Below, piece by piece: positions 32,494 through 40,123 of a stretch of 47,554 bases of DNA. The stretch comes from Candidatus Peregrinibacteria bacterium GW2011_GWF2_38_29. Its GTDB lineage: Bacteria; Patescibacteriota; Gracilibacteria; UBA1369; UBA12463. How positions within the stretch are numbered: the stretch's first letter is position 1; the number at the start of each line of letters is the position of its first letter. The DNA lies in NCBI GenBank assembly GCA_000992695.1, contig LBUS01000012.1:1-47554 (forward strand). Direction: 5' to 3'. The notes under the pieces were generated by a model. The model was given only the letters and a program-made list of their open reading frames with translations, made no database searches and was not told the DNA's origin. The translations under genes were made by a program, and so were the position numbers.

Positions 32494-32709
32494 AATTTTG
32501 AGCTTTAAGAATATCTATTTTTCTTTTTTCTTTTCCTCTTCAACGTTCGCTTCGTAGATAAAATTGGACTCGATTTTTTAGCAAAAATCTACCCCCATCC
32601 CCTTGAAAGGGGACAATTTTTGCTAAATCTCGTCTCAATTTTATTTCTACTCATCTCAACGTTTCATCGAAAAACAAAAAAAGAAAAACATCCCTATTGA
32701 GCTTAAAAT
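32494..32709. repeat. Large imperfect palindrome, MITE-like
   Basis: About 216 bases are arranged symmetrically around CCCCTT-GA-AAGGGG (32598-32611). Segments match outward on both arms: TAGCAAAAAT against ATTTTTGCTA, TAAAATTG against CAATTTTA, AACGTT against AACGTT, TTTTTCTTTTTT against AAAAAAAGAAAAA, and GAGCTT (32500-32505) against a partner around 32698-32706. A full-length hairpin of about 100-bp arms with bulges is possible. No coding frame inside. It separates the DUF3352 gene from alaS. Confidence 0.7.
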
Positions 32710-32883
32710 ATAACCACGTATAGGTTTTTGGATTTTTCGAGATCAAAAAGTGTCACGGAGACCGAACGGGCAAGGTGTTTGCGTTAGCAAACGAGTGAGG
32801 TCGAGTGCCAAGCTAAAATTTACACGCAGGGGAAATTTATAGCGTCTTTTTGAGAGCGAAAATTCAAAAGCTTTCAAATGTGT
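32710..32883. other. Non-coding region upstream of alaS with short hairpins
   Basis: A perfect hairpin GTTTGC-GTTA-GCAAAC lies at 32777-32792 within GGAGACC ... GAGGTCGAG. This stretch is a weak relative of the tRNA trailer elements. No gene is seen. Confidence 0.4.
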
Positions 32884-32889
32884 TATAAT
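32884..32889 (+). promoter_or_regulatory. -10 box of alaS
   Basis: A perfect TATAAT, 21 bases before the ATG. No convincing -35 box at 16-18 bases. Confidence 0.4.
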
Positions 32890-32910
32890 CTTTTTGCTTA
32901 AAAAATAACT

Positions 32911-34773
32911 ATGACGGCAAACGAATTAAGAAGGAAATATATCGAGTTTTTTGTTAAACAATGCGGGCATAAAGAGATTTCATCCGCATCGATAATTCCG
33001 GAAAATGATCCAACGGTTTTGTTCACAACCGCCGGAATGCATCCGCTTGTGCCATATCTGATTGGCGAACCGCACCCTGCCGGAAAAAGGCTCACCGACG
33101 TGCAAAAATGCGTTCGCACAGACGATATAGATGAGGTTGGCGACATGACTCATTGTACGTTTTTTGAAATGCTCGGAAACTGGTCACTTGGAGATTATTT
33201 TAAAAAAGAAGCGATTGAATTCAGTTATAAATTTCTTACTTTGCCTGATGAAAAAGGCGGACTAGGATTTGATATAAAAAATTTAGCGGTCTCGTGCTTT
33301 GCAGGAGATAGCGATGCTCCTCGTGATGACGAAGCCGCAAATGCATGGAAATCTTTTGGGATTTCCGAAGAACGAATTGCATTCTTACCAAAGAAAAATA
33401 ACTGGTGGGGTCCGGCCGGAAAAACCGGTCCGTGCGGCCCTGATACGGAAATGTTTTATTGGACCGGTGAAGGAGTAGCGCCAAAAAAGTTCGATCCTGA
33501 TGACGCAAATTGGGTTGAGATTTGGAATGACGTTTTCATGCAATACAACAAAACCGCGGAAGGAAAATACGAGCCTTTGAAACAAACAAATGTTGATACA
33601 GGTATGGGCCTTGAAAGAACTTTTGCAATTTTGCAGGGCAAGAAATCGTGTTTTGAAACAGAGCTTTTCGCTGATGCTTTAAATTTAATAAAACGATTAT
33701 CGAACAAATCTGATGATATATCTGAACTTGAAATCGAACATAGAGAGCGAATTATCGCAGATCATTTGCGAGCTGTAACATTTATCATGGGTGATGATTT
33801 AGGTGTAGTCCCTTCAAATGTCGATCAAGGCTATATCGTACGTAGATTGATTAGAAGAGCCATGATGAGTGGACGATTTTTAGGTATCAAAGAAAATTTT
33901 ACAGACAAGATTGCGCAAATTTATATAAATATTTACAAAGATACTTATCCCGAATTGGAAAGAAATAGTAATCGTATTTTAGGTGAATTAAAAAAAGAAG
34001 AAGATAAATTTAGGAAATTATTAGAGAAAGGATTAATAGAAATAGATAAAATGATTGAAAAATGGAAGCAAGAGCCTCGTATGGCACACGGCATTGATCC
34101 TAATATAGATCTTCCTCCTTCGAAAGCCTATGTAAACGCTCTTAACCCAAAATGGGCTTTTGATTTATATCAAACATATGGATGGCCATTAGAATTGATA
34201 AATGAGGTATTAGCAAGACATGCGCTTCTTATTGACGAACAAGAATTTAAAAAATTATTTGACGAAGCTTATAAAAAACACCAAGAAATGTCCCGCGCCG
34301 GAGCTCTGCAAAAGTTCTCCGGAGGGCTTGCGGATCATAGTGAACAAGTTAACAAATTGCACACCGCGACGCATTTGCTTAATCAAGCTTTAAGGCAAGT
34401 TTTGGGCGATCACGTTTATCAAAAAGGCAGCAATATAACCGCGGAAAGATTGCGTTTTGATTTCTCACATCCGCAAAAAGTAACGCCGGAAGAACTCGCA
34501 AAAATTGAAGCGATTGTGAATGAACAAATTAAGGCAAATTTGCCGATTAATTGCGATGAAATGGCTGTTGATGAAGCGAAAAGCAAAGGCGCAATCGGCG
34601 TTTTTGACGCAAAATATGGCGATAAGGTTAAGGTTTATTTTATGGGCGATTTCAGCAAAGAGATCTGCGGCGGTCCTCATGCAAATAACACCGGTGATTT
34701 AAAAAGTTTCAAAATTCTAAAAGAAGAAGCGGTTGCTTCGGGAATAAGAAGAATTAAGGCTGTGATTGGATGA
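32911..34773 (+). CDS. alaS: Alanyl-tRNA synthetase lacking the C-terminal (C-Ala) domain
   Basis: 620 residues against about 870 in most bacteria. The class II catalytic domain (VLFTTAGMHPLVPYL, THCTFFEMLGNWSLGDYF, NVDTGMGLER) and tRNA-recognition domain are present. The editing domain retains its zinc/active-site residues His484 and His488 (HTATH), Cys586 and His590 (CGGPH). The protein stops right after the editing domain (SGIRRIKAVIG), so the C-Ala/DHHA1 oligomerisation domain is absent. No frameshift is visible: the TGA is followed by intergenic sequence and a -10 box for the next gene. Short AlaRS forms are known from reduced genomes. Confidence 0.92.
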   Translation: MTANELRRKYIEFFVKQCGHKEISSASIIPENDPTVLFTTAGMHPLVPYLIGEPHPAGKRLTDVQKCVRTDDIDEVGDMTHCTFFEMLGNWSLGDYFKKEAIEFSYKFLTLPDEKGGLGFDIKNLAVSCFAGDSDAPRDDEAANAWKSFGISEERIAFLPKKNNWWGPAGKTGPCGPDTEMFYWTGEGVAPKKFDPDDANWVEIWNDVFMQYNKTAEGKYEPLKQTNVDTGMGLERTFAILQGKKSCFETELFADALNLIKRLSNKSDDISELEIEHRERIIADHLRAVTFIMGDDLGVVPSNVDQGYIVRRLIRRAMMSGRFLGIKENFTDKIAQIYINIYKDTYPELERNSNRILGELKKEEDKFRKLLEKGLIEIDKMIEKWKQEPRMAHGIDPNIDLPPSKAYVNALNPKWAFDLYQTYGWPLELINEVLARHALLIDEQEFKKLFDEAYKKHQEMSRAGALQKFSGGLADHSEQVNKLHTATHLLNQALRQVLGDHVYQKGSNITAERLRFDFSHPQKVTPEELAKIEAIVNEQIKANLPINCDEMAVDEAKSKGAIGVFDAKYGDKVKVYFMGDFSKEICGGPHANNTGDLKSFKILKEEAVASGIRRIKAVIG

Positions 34774-34815
34774 ATAAATCACATTTTCAGTATGGATTTT
34801 TTGGCTAAAACATGC

Positions 34816-34821
34816 TATAAT
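34816..34821 (+). promoter_or_regulatory. -10 box of the 39-aa/HExxH gene unit
   Basis: A perfect TATAAT ends eight bases before the small ORF at 34830, an almost leaderless arrangement. Confidence 0.45.
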
Positions 34822-34829
34822 ATTTAGAT

Positions 34830-34949
34830 ATGTTAAAAAATCATCTCGACAAATTCGAGCAAGTTTTAAAAAAAATGGCTGCGCTTAAAAAAATTGAAAA
34901 TAATAAAAAAGCCGTCAATTTAAAACGTACAAATAAAACTCAAAAATAA
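34830..34949 (+). CDS. Small basic protein, 39 aa, upstream of the HExxH protein
   Basis: It starts MLKNHLDKFEQVLKKMAALK and is rich in Lys and Asn, probably one helix. It lies directly after a -10 box, and its stop is separated by one base from the start of the next gene. This tight coupling suggests a translated leader or small partner protein. No homologue is known to me. Confidence 0.5.
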   Translation: MLKNHLDKFEQVLKKMAALKKIENNKKAVNLKRTNKTQK

Positions 34950-34950
34950 A

Positions 34951-36849
34951 ATGGCTAATAACAGCCAAAAACGTGGAGCTGATACTGGCGCAAATAGCGA
35001 TGTTCAGCGTGATCAAACCGATTTGCAGGCTGCACCTGAAGCGACAGATGAGTCGCGTCATTTAGCCGCATTGTCCACTGGCTTTTCCAGCAGAGTGAAT
35101 CTTGTGATGGAAGATTCTGATGAGCGCGCAATAATTGAAAGGCTTGAGAGATGCGACAATCTGCCTGACTTCTTCGAAACGATAAAGGATGAAATCAATG
35201 CACTCATTGATTCTCCTAGATTCAAAGTTCTCGCTGAAAGCTTTGAAGAATACGGCGAAAACGTAATTCAAGCCATAAAAGTGAGCGATTTTGAACCTTT
35301 AGCAATGATTTATAAAGATAGGCTTGATTTGTATCTTGCCGCACTTGAACTCGGAACAATAAAAAATGAAATGATAAAAGAAATAACTGAAAAAGCTCTT
35401 GAAGCGCATGGTGAGAGACTTGGAGTCAGCCCTGCTGAAAAAACGTTAATAGTCGGTCTTTTAAAAACAACAACCCCGATTGATAAAGCTTATTTGGATT
35501 GGAATAAAAAACTATATCCGGCTTCATTGATGAAAAGATTCAAAAATCGTGGTGGAAAATTTGAAAAATTTTTAGCTGAAAATGAACTTGATGATCCTTA
35601 TGCTGTTGTTCATGAAGAAAGCGAAGGTGTTTATAAAAATGTTCCTTATGCAATTGCTTTTAAAGAAAATGTTGAGGCGCATGCAGCAGAACTTCAAAAT
35701 TTAATCGACACACTTGGACAGCATCAAGATAAAGACTTTGGCGGAGGCCTGGACAAACAAAAAATGATTGCTTATTTGGAAGCATATAAAGCTGCTTTAT
35801 TGTGCGACGAAAGCGTAAAAGATGATGGAGAATGGAAATCGGTTAATATGTGGAAAGAAGTTGATAAGCTTTGGCTCCAATTAAAAGGCCGCATTCAACT
35901 TGTACATCAAATTGAATCCGGTTATGCAACTTTTATCGATCCTGCAAAAATAAAAGTTATGCCTGATATCAGGATTATGGTCCAAAATACGACTTTGGAA
36001 GAAGATAAAATGATGGGAGAAATGAGCCGTGATAATGCCGTCTCTATGCGTGAAATTGCCGGTGAAGTTTTGAACGAAAGACAAATGAAAAGACTGGAAC
36101 CTTCTTTAATTGCCATGTCAAAATCCGATGCCTCAATTGCAGCTACAATCGCAGGCGCCGGAGACGCTTTAAGGCTTATGGGATCCGGCCAAGGTGGCGT
36201 TAGATATGATGATATCCAAGATTCATATGGCGCAAAATCTTATTGTTTTTCCAAAGAAACCTTTGAAAGAGAAGAATTGAGCGCTGCTGTTGCAAAAAAG
36301 ATTTTTGGAGATTCCATGGATTTTTTGAAAGATAAAACTTCAAAAGGGCAATACATTGTTCAAGGTCTTGGCGGACATGAAGTTGGACACTCTTTCATGG
36401 GAACGGTAAAAGATTTTGAAGAAGTAAAATCTTCTTGGGTTGCAATTTTAGCCTTAAAACAGCGAAATATTTCACCTCGCATTATGAATGAGATGATGGT
36501 CGGTCACGCTCGAACCTGTTTGCGATATTTGGATATTCCTGATAAATCTGATGATTATGCCGTTGAAGGAATCGTGAATGTAAAAATATTTTTGCGCACC
36601 GGTTTGATTGCAAAAAGCCCTGATGGTAAATGGGTTTTTAATTATGAAAAAATTGATGAAACTTATGATGCGATACGCGCTGAATTTTTGAAATTAATCC
36701 AATATCATATGACCCCGAAATTGGCTTCCGAATACAAAGAATGGAGAAAATCGCTTGCTGATGCATCAGGTGAATTTGCCGCAGAATTAAAAGAATTATC
36801 AGACTTAGCAGTGGAAGGTGAAAAAGAATATTTGGAAAATATAAAATAG
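34951..36849 (+). CDS. Large uncharacterised protein with HExxH metalloprotease-like motif
   Basis: 632 residues, soluble, mostly helical and acidic. A HEVGH motif (His476, Glu477, His480) in GLGGHEVGHSF is followed by acidic residues (DFEEVKSSW) about ten residues later that could serve as the third ligand, as in gluzincins. The first 60 residues look disordered (NNSQKRGADTGANSDVQRDQTD). No family recognised. It could be a zinc peptidase acting on cellular protein or an inactive relative. It is translated after the 39-aa ORF and converges with miaB. Confidence 0.65.
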   Translation: MANNSQKRGADTGANSDVQRDQTDLQAAPEATDESRHLAALSTGFSSRVNLVMEDSDERAIIERLERCDNLPDFFETIKDEINALIDSPRFKVLAESFEEYGENVIQAIKVSDFEPLAMIYKDRLDLYLAALELGTIKNEMIKEITEKALEAHGERLGVSPAEKTLIVGLLKTTTPIDKAYLDWNKKLYPASLMKRFKNRGGKFEKFLAENELDDPYAVVHEESEGVYKNVPYAIAFKENVEAHAAELQNLIDTLGQHQDKDFGGGLDKQKMIAYLEAYKAALLCDESVKDDGEWKSVNMWKEVDKLWLQLKGRIQLVHQIESGYATFIDPAKIKVMPDIRIMVQNTTLEEDKMMGEMSRDNAVSMREIAGEVLNERQMKRLEPSLIAMSKSDASIAATIAGAGDALRLMGSGQGGVRYDDIQDSYGAKSYCFSKETFEREELSAAVAKKIFGDSMDFLKDKTSKGQYIVQGLGGHEVGHSFMGTVKDFEEVKSSWVAILALKQRNISPRIMNEMMVGHARTCLRYLDIPDKSDDYAVEGIVNVKIFLRTGLIAKSPDGKWVFNYEKIDETYDAIRAEFLKLIQYHMTPKLASEYKEWRKSLADASGEFAAELKELSDLAVEGEKEYLENIK

Positions 36850-36867
36850 CTTAGTTGCAAAATAAAC

Positions 36868-38274
36868 TTAAATGCGCCCGACCGCTTTCCCCTCCAAAAT
36901 CCACTCATACGCTTTTGTGATTTTAATCGGCACGATTTGCCCAACTAGAGATTTTTTTGATTTGAATTGCACGATTTTGAAGTGCTCGCTTTTGCCTGTG
37001 TTAAAGCCTTTTTTGAAAGATTCTACAAGAACGCCGACTGTTTTTCCAACAAAAGTTTTGTTTCTTGCGAATGCAATTTCGCGAAGCAAATCATTCAATT
37101 TATGAAATCTGCGAGCCTTTTCTTTGGCCGGCACATCGTCTTTTAACAGCTTTTCAGAAACCGTCCCGGGACGCGGAGAATATTTCGCGATGTAACACAT
37201 TTCCCACTTTATTTTTTTGAATAATTTATATGTATTCATAAACTGCTTTTCGGTTTCGCCGCAAAATCCAACGATAATATCCGTTGTGATCGAACAGTTC
37301 GGAACGCGCTTTCTGATGCGCTTAATTATGTCCGTGTAATGCTCGGCGGTATATTTGCGATTCATTCTTTTTAAAGTTTCATTATCGCCGGATTGGATCG
37401 GAAGGTGAATGTATGGCATAACTGTTTTTAATTTGCCCATAGCGTCAATAAAATCGTCGGTGACATCGAGCGGATATGGAGATGTAAAACGAACGCGCTG
37501 CAAACCTTTTGAATGGAATTTGTCTATTTCCTGAAGAAGGCGGGTGAATGGGGATGCGGGGACGGAGGCAGTTTTTGATGTATTTTTTTGCGCGAATTCT
37601 TTTGTCTTTTTATCCGCCGCACTAAGTCCATATGAATTAACTGTTTGTCCAACAAGTGTGATTTCTTTATAACCTTTTTCGACGAGACTTTTCACTTCCG
37701 CAAGAATATCTTTCATCGGGCGAGAATGCTCGCGACCGCGCGCATAAGGCACAATACAGTATGAGCAAAATTTATCGCAACCGGTTGAAATCGGAATAAA
37801 TGCTTGCGCTTTTGATGTGTGTTTTGGATCAATATGAAAATAATTTTGAAGCTCTTGAGGTGCAATTTTTTCGTTTTCTTTGCTAATTTTCGCGTTTTTT
37901 ATGCCAAGAATTTCCGGAAGTTTTGCAATTTCCTCAATGCGAACCGTAAAATCTATAGACGCAATTCTCTTTAAAAGTTTATCAACTTTTTCGCCGTTTT
38001 TTTCTTGTTTGCGAGTTGATGTTTTTCGCACCATACAGCCTGTTAGGCCAACTTTGAAATTCTTATTTTTTTGATGCATCAAATCATATTGAAGCGCAAA
38101 ACCAAAAATACGATCCTCCGCATGCTGGCGAACAGAGCACGAATTCATAATTATTAAATCCGCTTTTTTTGGATCCTGCGTTTCGGTATAGCCCAAGCGC
38201 TCGAGAACGCTCTTTAAACGCTCCGAATCCGAATAGTTCATCTGACAGCCAAATGTACGAACAAGAAATTTCAT
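36868..38274 (-). CDS. miaB: tRNA-2-methylthio-N6-isopentenyladenosine methylthiotransferase
   Basis: 468 residues. An N-terminal UPF0004 domain with its cluster cysteines (TFGCQMNYSDSE, MNSCSVRQHAED, GLTGCMV) is followed by the radical SAM motif C-x3-C-x2-C in GCDKFCSYCIVPYARGREHS and a C-terminal TRAM-like part. The motif set and QMN near the start favour MiaB over MtaB/RimO. A 20-residue insertion (about 205-225, AADKKTKEFAQKNTSK) is unusual. The start is three bases from an in-frame ATG of the divergent small gene. A minus-strand small RNA/attenuator lies 280 bases upstream. Confidence 0.9.
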   Translation of the reverse strand: MKFLVRTFGCQMNYSDSERLKSVLERLGYTETQDPKKADLIIMNSCSVRQHAEDRIFGFALQYDLMHQKNKNFKVGLTGCMVRKTSTRKQEKNGEKVDKLLKRIASIDFTVRIEEIAKLPEILGIKNAKISKENEKIAPQELQNYFHIDPKHTSKAQAFIPISTGCDKFCSYCIVPYARGREHSRPMKDILAEVKSLVEKGYKEITLVGQTVNSYGLSAADKKTKEFAQKNTSKTASVPASPFTRLLQEIDKFHSKGLQRVRFTSPYPLDVTDDFIDAMGKLKTVMPYIHLPIQSGDNETLKRMNRKYTAEHYTDIIKRIRKRVPNCSITTDIIVGFCGETEKQFMNTYKLFKKIKWEMCYIAKYSPRPGTVSEKLLKDDVPAKEKARRFHKLNDLLREIAFARNKTFVGKTVGVLVESFKKGFNTGKSEHFKIVQFKSKKSLVGQIVPIKITKAYEWILEGKAVGRI

Positions 38275-38302
38275 AATATGTACGAATATAATAGTGATTC
38301 TT

Positions 38303-38330
38303 TTGACATTGGCAACAATTTTAGTAAAAT
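38303..38330 (+). promoter_or_regulatory. Promoter of the small gene beside miaB
   Basis: Consensus TTGACA (38303-38308) and TAAAAT (38325-38330) are separated by 16 bases. The -10 box ends seven bases before the ATG at 38338, so translation would be leaderless. Confidence 0.6.
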
Positions 38331-38337
38331 TCCCCTT

Positions 38338-38541
38338 ATGGGACTTGAAACTAATTATTTTTTGGAATTAATCGCTGCTAAAGCTGGACTTGATCCATCG
38401 ACCATAAAACCTCCGTATGCCGATGGACAGTATCCAAATGACGACGGCACAACAACCTTGACGTTAAATTATTTTGTAGGCGACGAATTGAAACAAGCCT
38501 CCGTTACAGTTACCGATGAAGAGCTTGGTATTAAGCCGTAG
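38338..38541 (+). CDS. Small uncharacterised protein, 67 aa
   Basis: The start at 38338 is chosen because a good promoter lies directly before it and inside the longer reading frame that begins at 38278. The protein has a helix (LETNYFLELIAAKAGLDPS) and a beta-rich C-terminus ending EELGIKP. No family recognised, no membrane segment. The longer form would have 87 residues. Confidence 0.5.
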   Translation: MGLETNYFLELIAAKAGLDPSTIKPPYADGQYPNDDGTTTLTLNYFVGDELKQASVTVTDEELGIKP

Positions 38542-38555
38542 CTGTTTTTATATTT

Positions 38556-38642
38556 AAAAACCCCGACTTTATAGGTCGGGGGCGAACCCCCTTGTGAGAG
38601 GCCGGTAAGTAGAAGTGGACGAAGCCAAGCTTCTAAACTTAC
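38556..38642 (-). ncRNA. Candidate small RNA or attenuator with mutually exclusive hairpins
   Basis: On the minus strand a promoter (38649-38677) is followed by about 87 bases that end in a perfect terminator: CCCCGAC/GTCGGGG stem (38561-38581) and TTTTT. Just before it, GGGGG-TTCG-CCCCC (38578-38591) can form and uses the same bases as the 5' arm of the terminator. A third, imperfect hairpin pairs TAAGTTTAGAAG with CTTCTACTTA in the 5' part. No reading frame. It could act alone or regulate miaB, the next minus-strand gene. Confidence 0.6.
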
Positions 38643-38648
38643 ATATAT

Positions 38649-38677
38649 ATTATACTATAAAACATGGAGGAAGTAAA
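38649..38677 (-). promoter_or_regulatory. Promoter of the candidate small RNA
   Basis: On the minus strand TTTACT (38672-38677) and TATAAT (38649-38654) are separated by exactly 17 bases. Confidence 0.55.
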
Positions 38678-38704
38678 GCCCGTGGAGATGAGGCAATTTT
38701 CATG

Positions 38705-38710
38705 TATAAT
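38705..38710 (+). promoter_or_regulatory. -10 box of the PspC gene, leaderless arrangement
   Basis: A perfect TATAAT ends exactly 6 bases before the ATG at 38717. This supports that start over the in-frame upstream codon at 38615, which lies inside the small RNA locus. Confidence 0.5.
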
Positions 38711-38716
38711 AATTAT

Positions 38717-39172
38717 ATGAAAAATGAAACTAAAAAATTATATCGTTCCAAGTCTGATCGCGTGCTTTTTGGCATCTGCGGCGGAATTGCGAAATATTTT
38801 AACATCGATGCAACCGTTATCAGAATCCTGTTTTTGCTCCTTGCTTTGAGTGGAATCGGAATTCTATTTTATATCGCTTTGGCGCTTATTATTCCCGAAG
38901 ATCCAACTGAACAAGTCGAAGGCGATCGCGAACATGCGGCAAAAAAATTCATTGAAAATATCGGCCATAATGCGCAAAAAATCGCGCATGAATTAAAGCA
39001 CGGAAAAAATTGGTGGAGCGATTCGAAAAACGTTCTTGGAATTATTGTCTTGGTTATCGGCGTTATTCTTTTGGCGCAAGTGTTTTTCCCGATTATCTTC
39101 ATGCCTTTACATATGCTGCTCCCGATCGTTGTGATTGGAATTGGGTTGTATTTTTTGGTGAGGAAAAAGTAG
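38717..39172 (+). CDS. PspC-domain membrane protein
   Basis: 151 residues. The PspC domain covers residues 6-60 (KLYRSKSDRVLFGICGGIAKYFNID, then IRILFLLLALSGIGILFYIALALIIPE). A charged stretch (EQVEGDREHAAKKFIENIG) and two more hydrophobic helices follow. PspC proteins sense membrane stress, but no other psp gene is nearby. The start follows a -10 box at leaderless spacing. Confidence 0.85.
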   Translation: MKNETKKLYRSKSDRVLFGICGGIAKYFNIDATVIRILFLLLALSGIGILFYIALALIIPEDPTEQVEGDREHAAKKFIENIGHNAQKIAHELKHGKNWWSDSKNVLGIIVLVIGVILLAQVFFPIIFMPLHMLLPIVVIGIGLYFLVRKK

Positions 39173-39179
39173 AAACGCC

Positions 39180-39208
39180 TTGCGTATATCGCAAAATTTT
39201 ACTATAAT
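39180..39208 (+). promoter_or_regulatory. Promoter of the HicBA-like pair
   Basis: TTGCGT (39180-39185) and TATAAT (39203-39208) with a 17-base spacer, 21 bases before the ATG. Confidence 0.5.
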
Positions 39209-39229
39209 GAGCTACACTAACTTTTATAA

Positions 39230-39565
39230 ATGAAAAGAATCTTTACTACAAAAGTGATTTGTTACAAAAAAAATGACAAGTTCATTGCAGTTGCTTTGGA
39301 TTTTGATTTATTAGATGAGGGCGACTGCATGGTCAAAGCTTTATCAAATCTGCATGAAAATATAATCAGCTATTTAAAAATGTGCGTAAAAGAACATGAA
39401 AGTGATAAAAATATTTACAGAAAAGCTCCGAAAAAATACTATGATATATGCGATCTTTTCGTTGAATTGCAGAAAAAGCATGAAGAAAAAAATGAGAATA
39501 AATTTTTAGGCAACTTATCTTTTAATAGCGAACACTTTGACAAACACGCCTGCTGTAAGTCATAA
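39230..39565 (+). CDS. HicB-like antitoxin
   Basis: 111 residues. The first 55 residues resemble the HicB partial RNase-H fold (KVICYKKNDKFIAVALDFDLLDEGDCMVKALSNLHENI, split by weak matches). The C-terminal half is charged and helical without an obvious DNA-binding fold. The overlap of 29 bases with a HicA-like gene supports the antitoxin role. The order hicB-hicA is less common than hicA-hicB. Confidence 0.6.
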   Translation: MKRIFTTKVICYKKNDKFIAVALDFDLLDEGDCMVKALSNLHENIISYLKMCVKEHESDKNIYRKAPKKYYDICDLFVELQKKHEEKNENKFLGNLSFNSEHFDKHACCKS

Positions 39566-39767
39566 AGAGGCCACCAAAGTCGCAGAGACCTTGGGTTTTA
39601 TTAAAAAGTCGCATGAGGGAAGTCACATGCAGTTTAAGCATCCAACAACCGGTAAGAAAGTTACAATTCCATTATACAAAGAAACATATGGTCCGGATCT
39701 TTTTAGTTTTATTTGTCGACAAATGGGAATAACTAAAAAAGAGTTTTTTAAATATTTAAAACGTTAG
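39537..39767 (+). CDS. HicA-like mRNA interferase toxin
   Basis: 76 residues from a TTG inside the preceding gene. The double-stranded RNA-binding-like HicA fold is clear: SHKEATKVAETLGFIKK, EGSHMQFKHP with the catalytic His, KKVTIPLYKE and ITKKEFFKYL at the end. The usual H-x-x-L/GxSH motif is kept. It would cleave mRNA when not bound by its antitoxin. Confidence 0.8.
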   Translation: MTNTPAVSHKEATKVAETLGFIKKSHEGSHMQFKHPTTGKKVTIPLYKETYGPDLFSFICRQMGITKKEFFKYLKR

Positions 39768-39844
39768 ATTTTCAGTTTATTTTCTATCTTTGTTCGTCAA
39801 CATTCTTACATTGCGCGTGCAATAGAGTTTTGCTGGCCTCGTTC

Positions 39845-39940
39845 AAAAATAATTCTCGCGTTCGCTCGCCTAATTTTTGATTCGGCCTCCTGCGCTACGC
39901 AATCGCTAAATACGCGACTGCTTCGCTCCGGACCGCAAAA
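39845..39940 (-). repeat. Trailer element behind tRNA-Arg
   Basis: Minus-strand sequence directly after tRNA-Arg with CGGTCCGGAGCGAAG (from 39935) and AAATTAG followed by AGCGAACGCGAGA (from 39876). The same modules at the same spacing follow tRNA-Thr(CGT). No gene is present between the hicA stop (39767) and the tRNA. Confidence 0.6.
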
Positions 39941-39952
39941 CTCGCTATTATT

Positions 39953-40027
39953 TGGTGGTCCCAGCAAGAATTGAACCTGCATCCTCGCCTTAGGAGTGCG
40001 ATGTTCTATCCGTTGAACTATGGGACC
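39953..40027 (-). tRNA. tRNA-Arg (anticodon CCT)
   Basis: 75 bases including the encoded CCA. The acceptor GGTCCCA pairs fully with TGGGACC, discriminator A. The D arm is GTTC/GAAC, the loop CTCCTAA gives CCT, and the T arm is GCAGG-TTCAATT-CTTGC. The innermost anticodon-stem pair is A-G. Confidence 0.92.
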
Positions 40028-40123
40028 ATGCCGAAGACAAATTTCTAAGTGCACTAATTGACCTAATTTCTACTAAATTTTTAGCGTCTCCTAAGCGCTA
40101 AAAGTGCGACAATCGATTTAACT

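Noticed and set aside
38556-38642. Signal recognition particle RNA
   Set aside because: The conserved GGAA...AGCAGCC loop of SRP RNA is absent.
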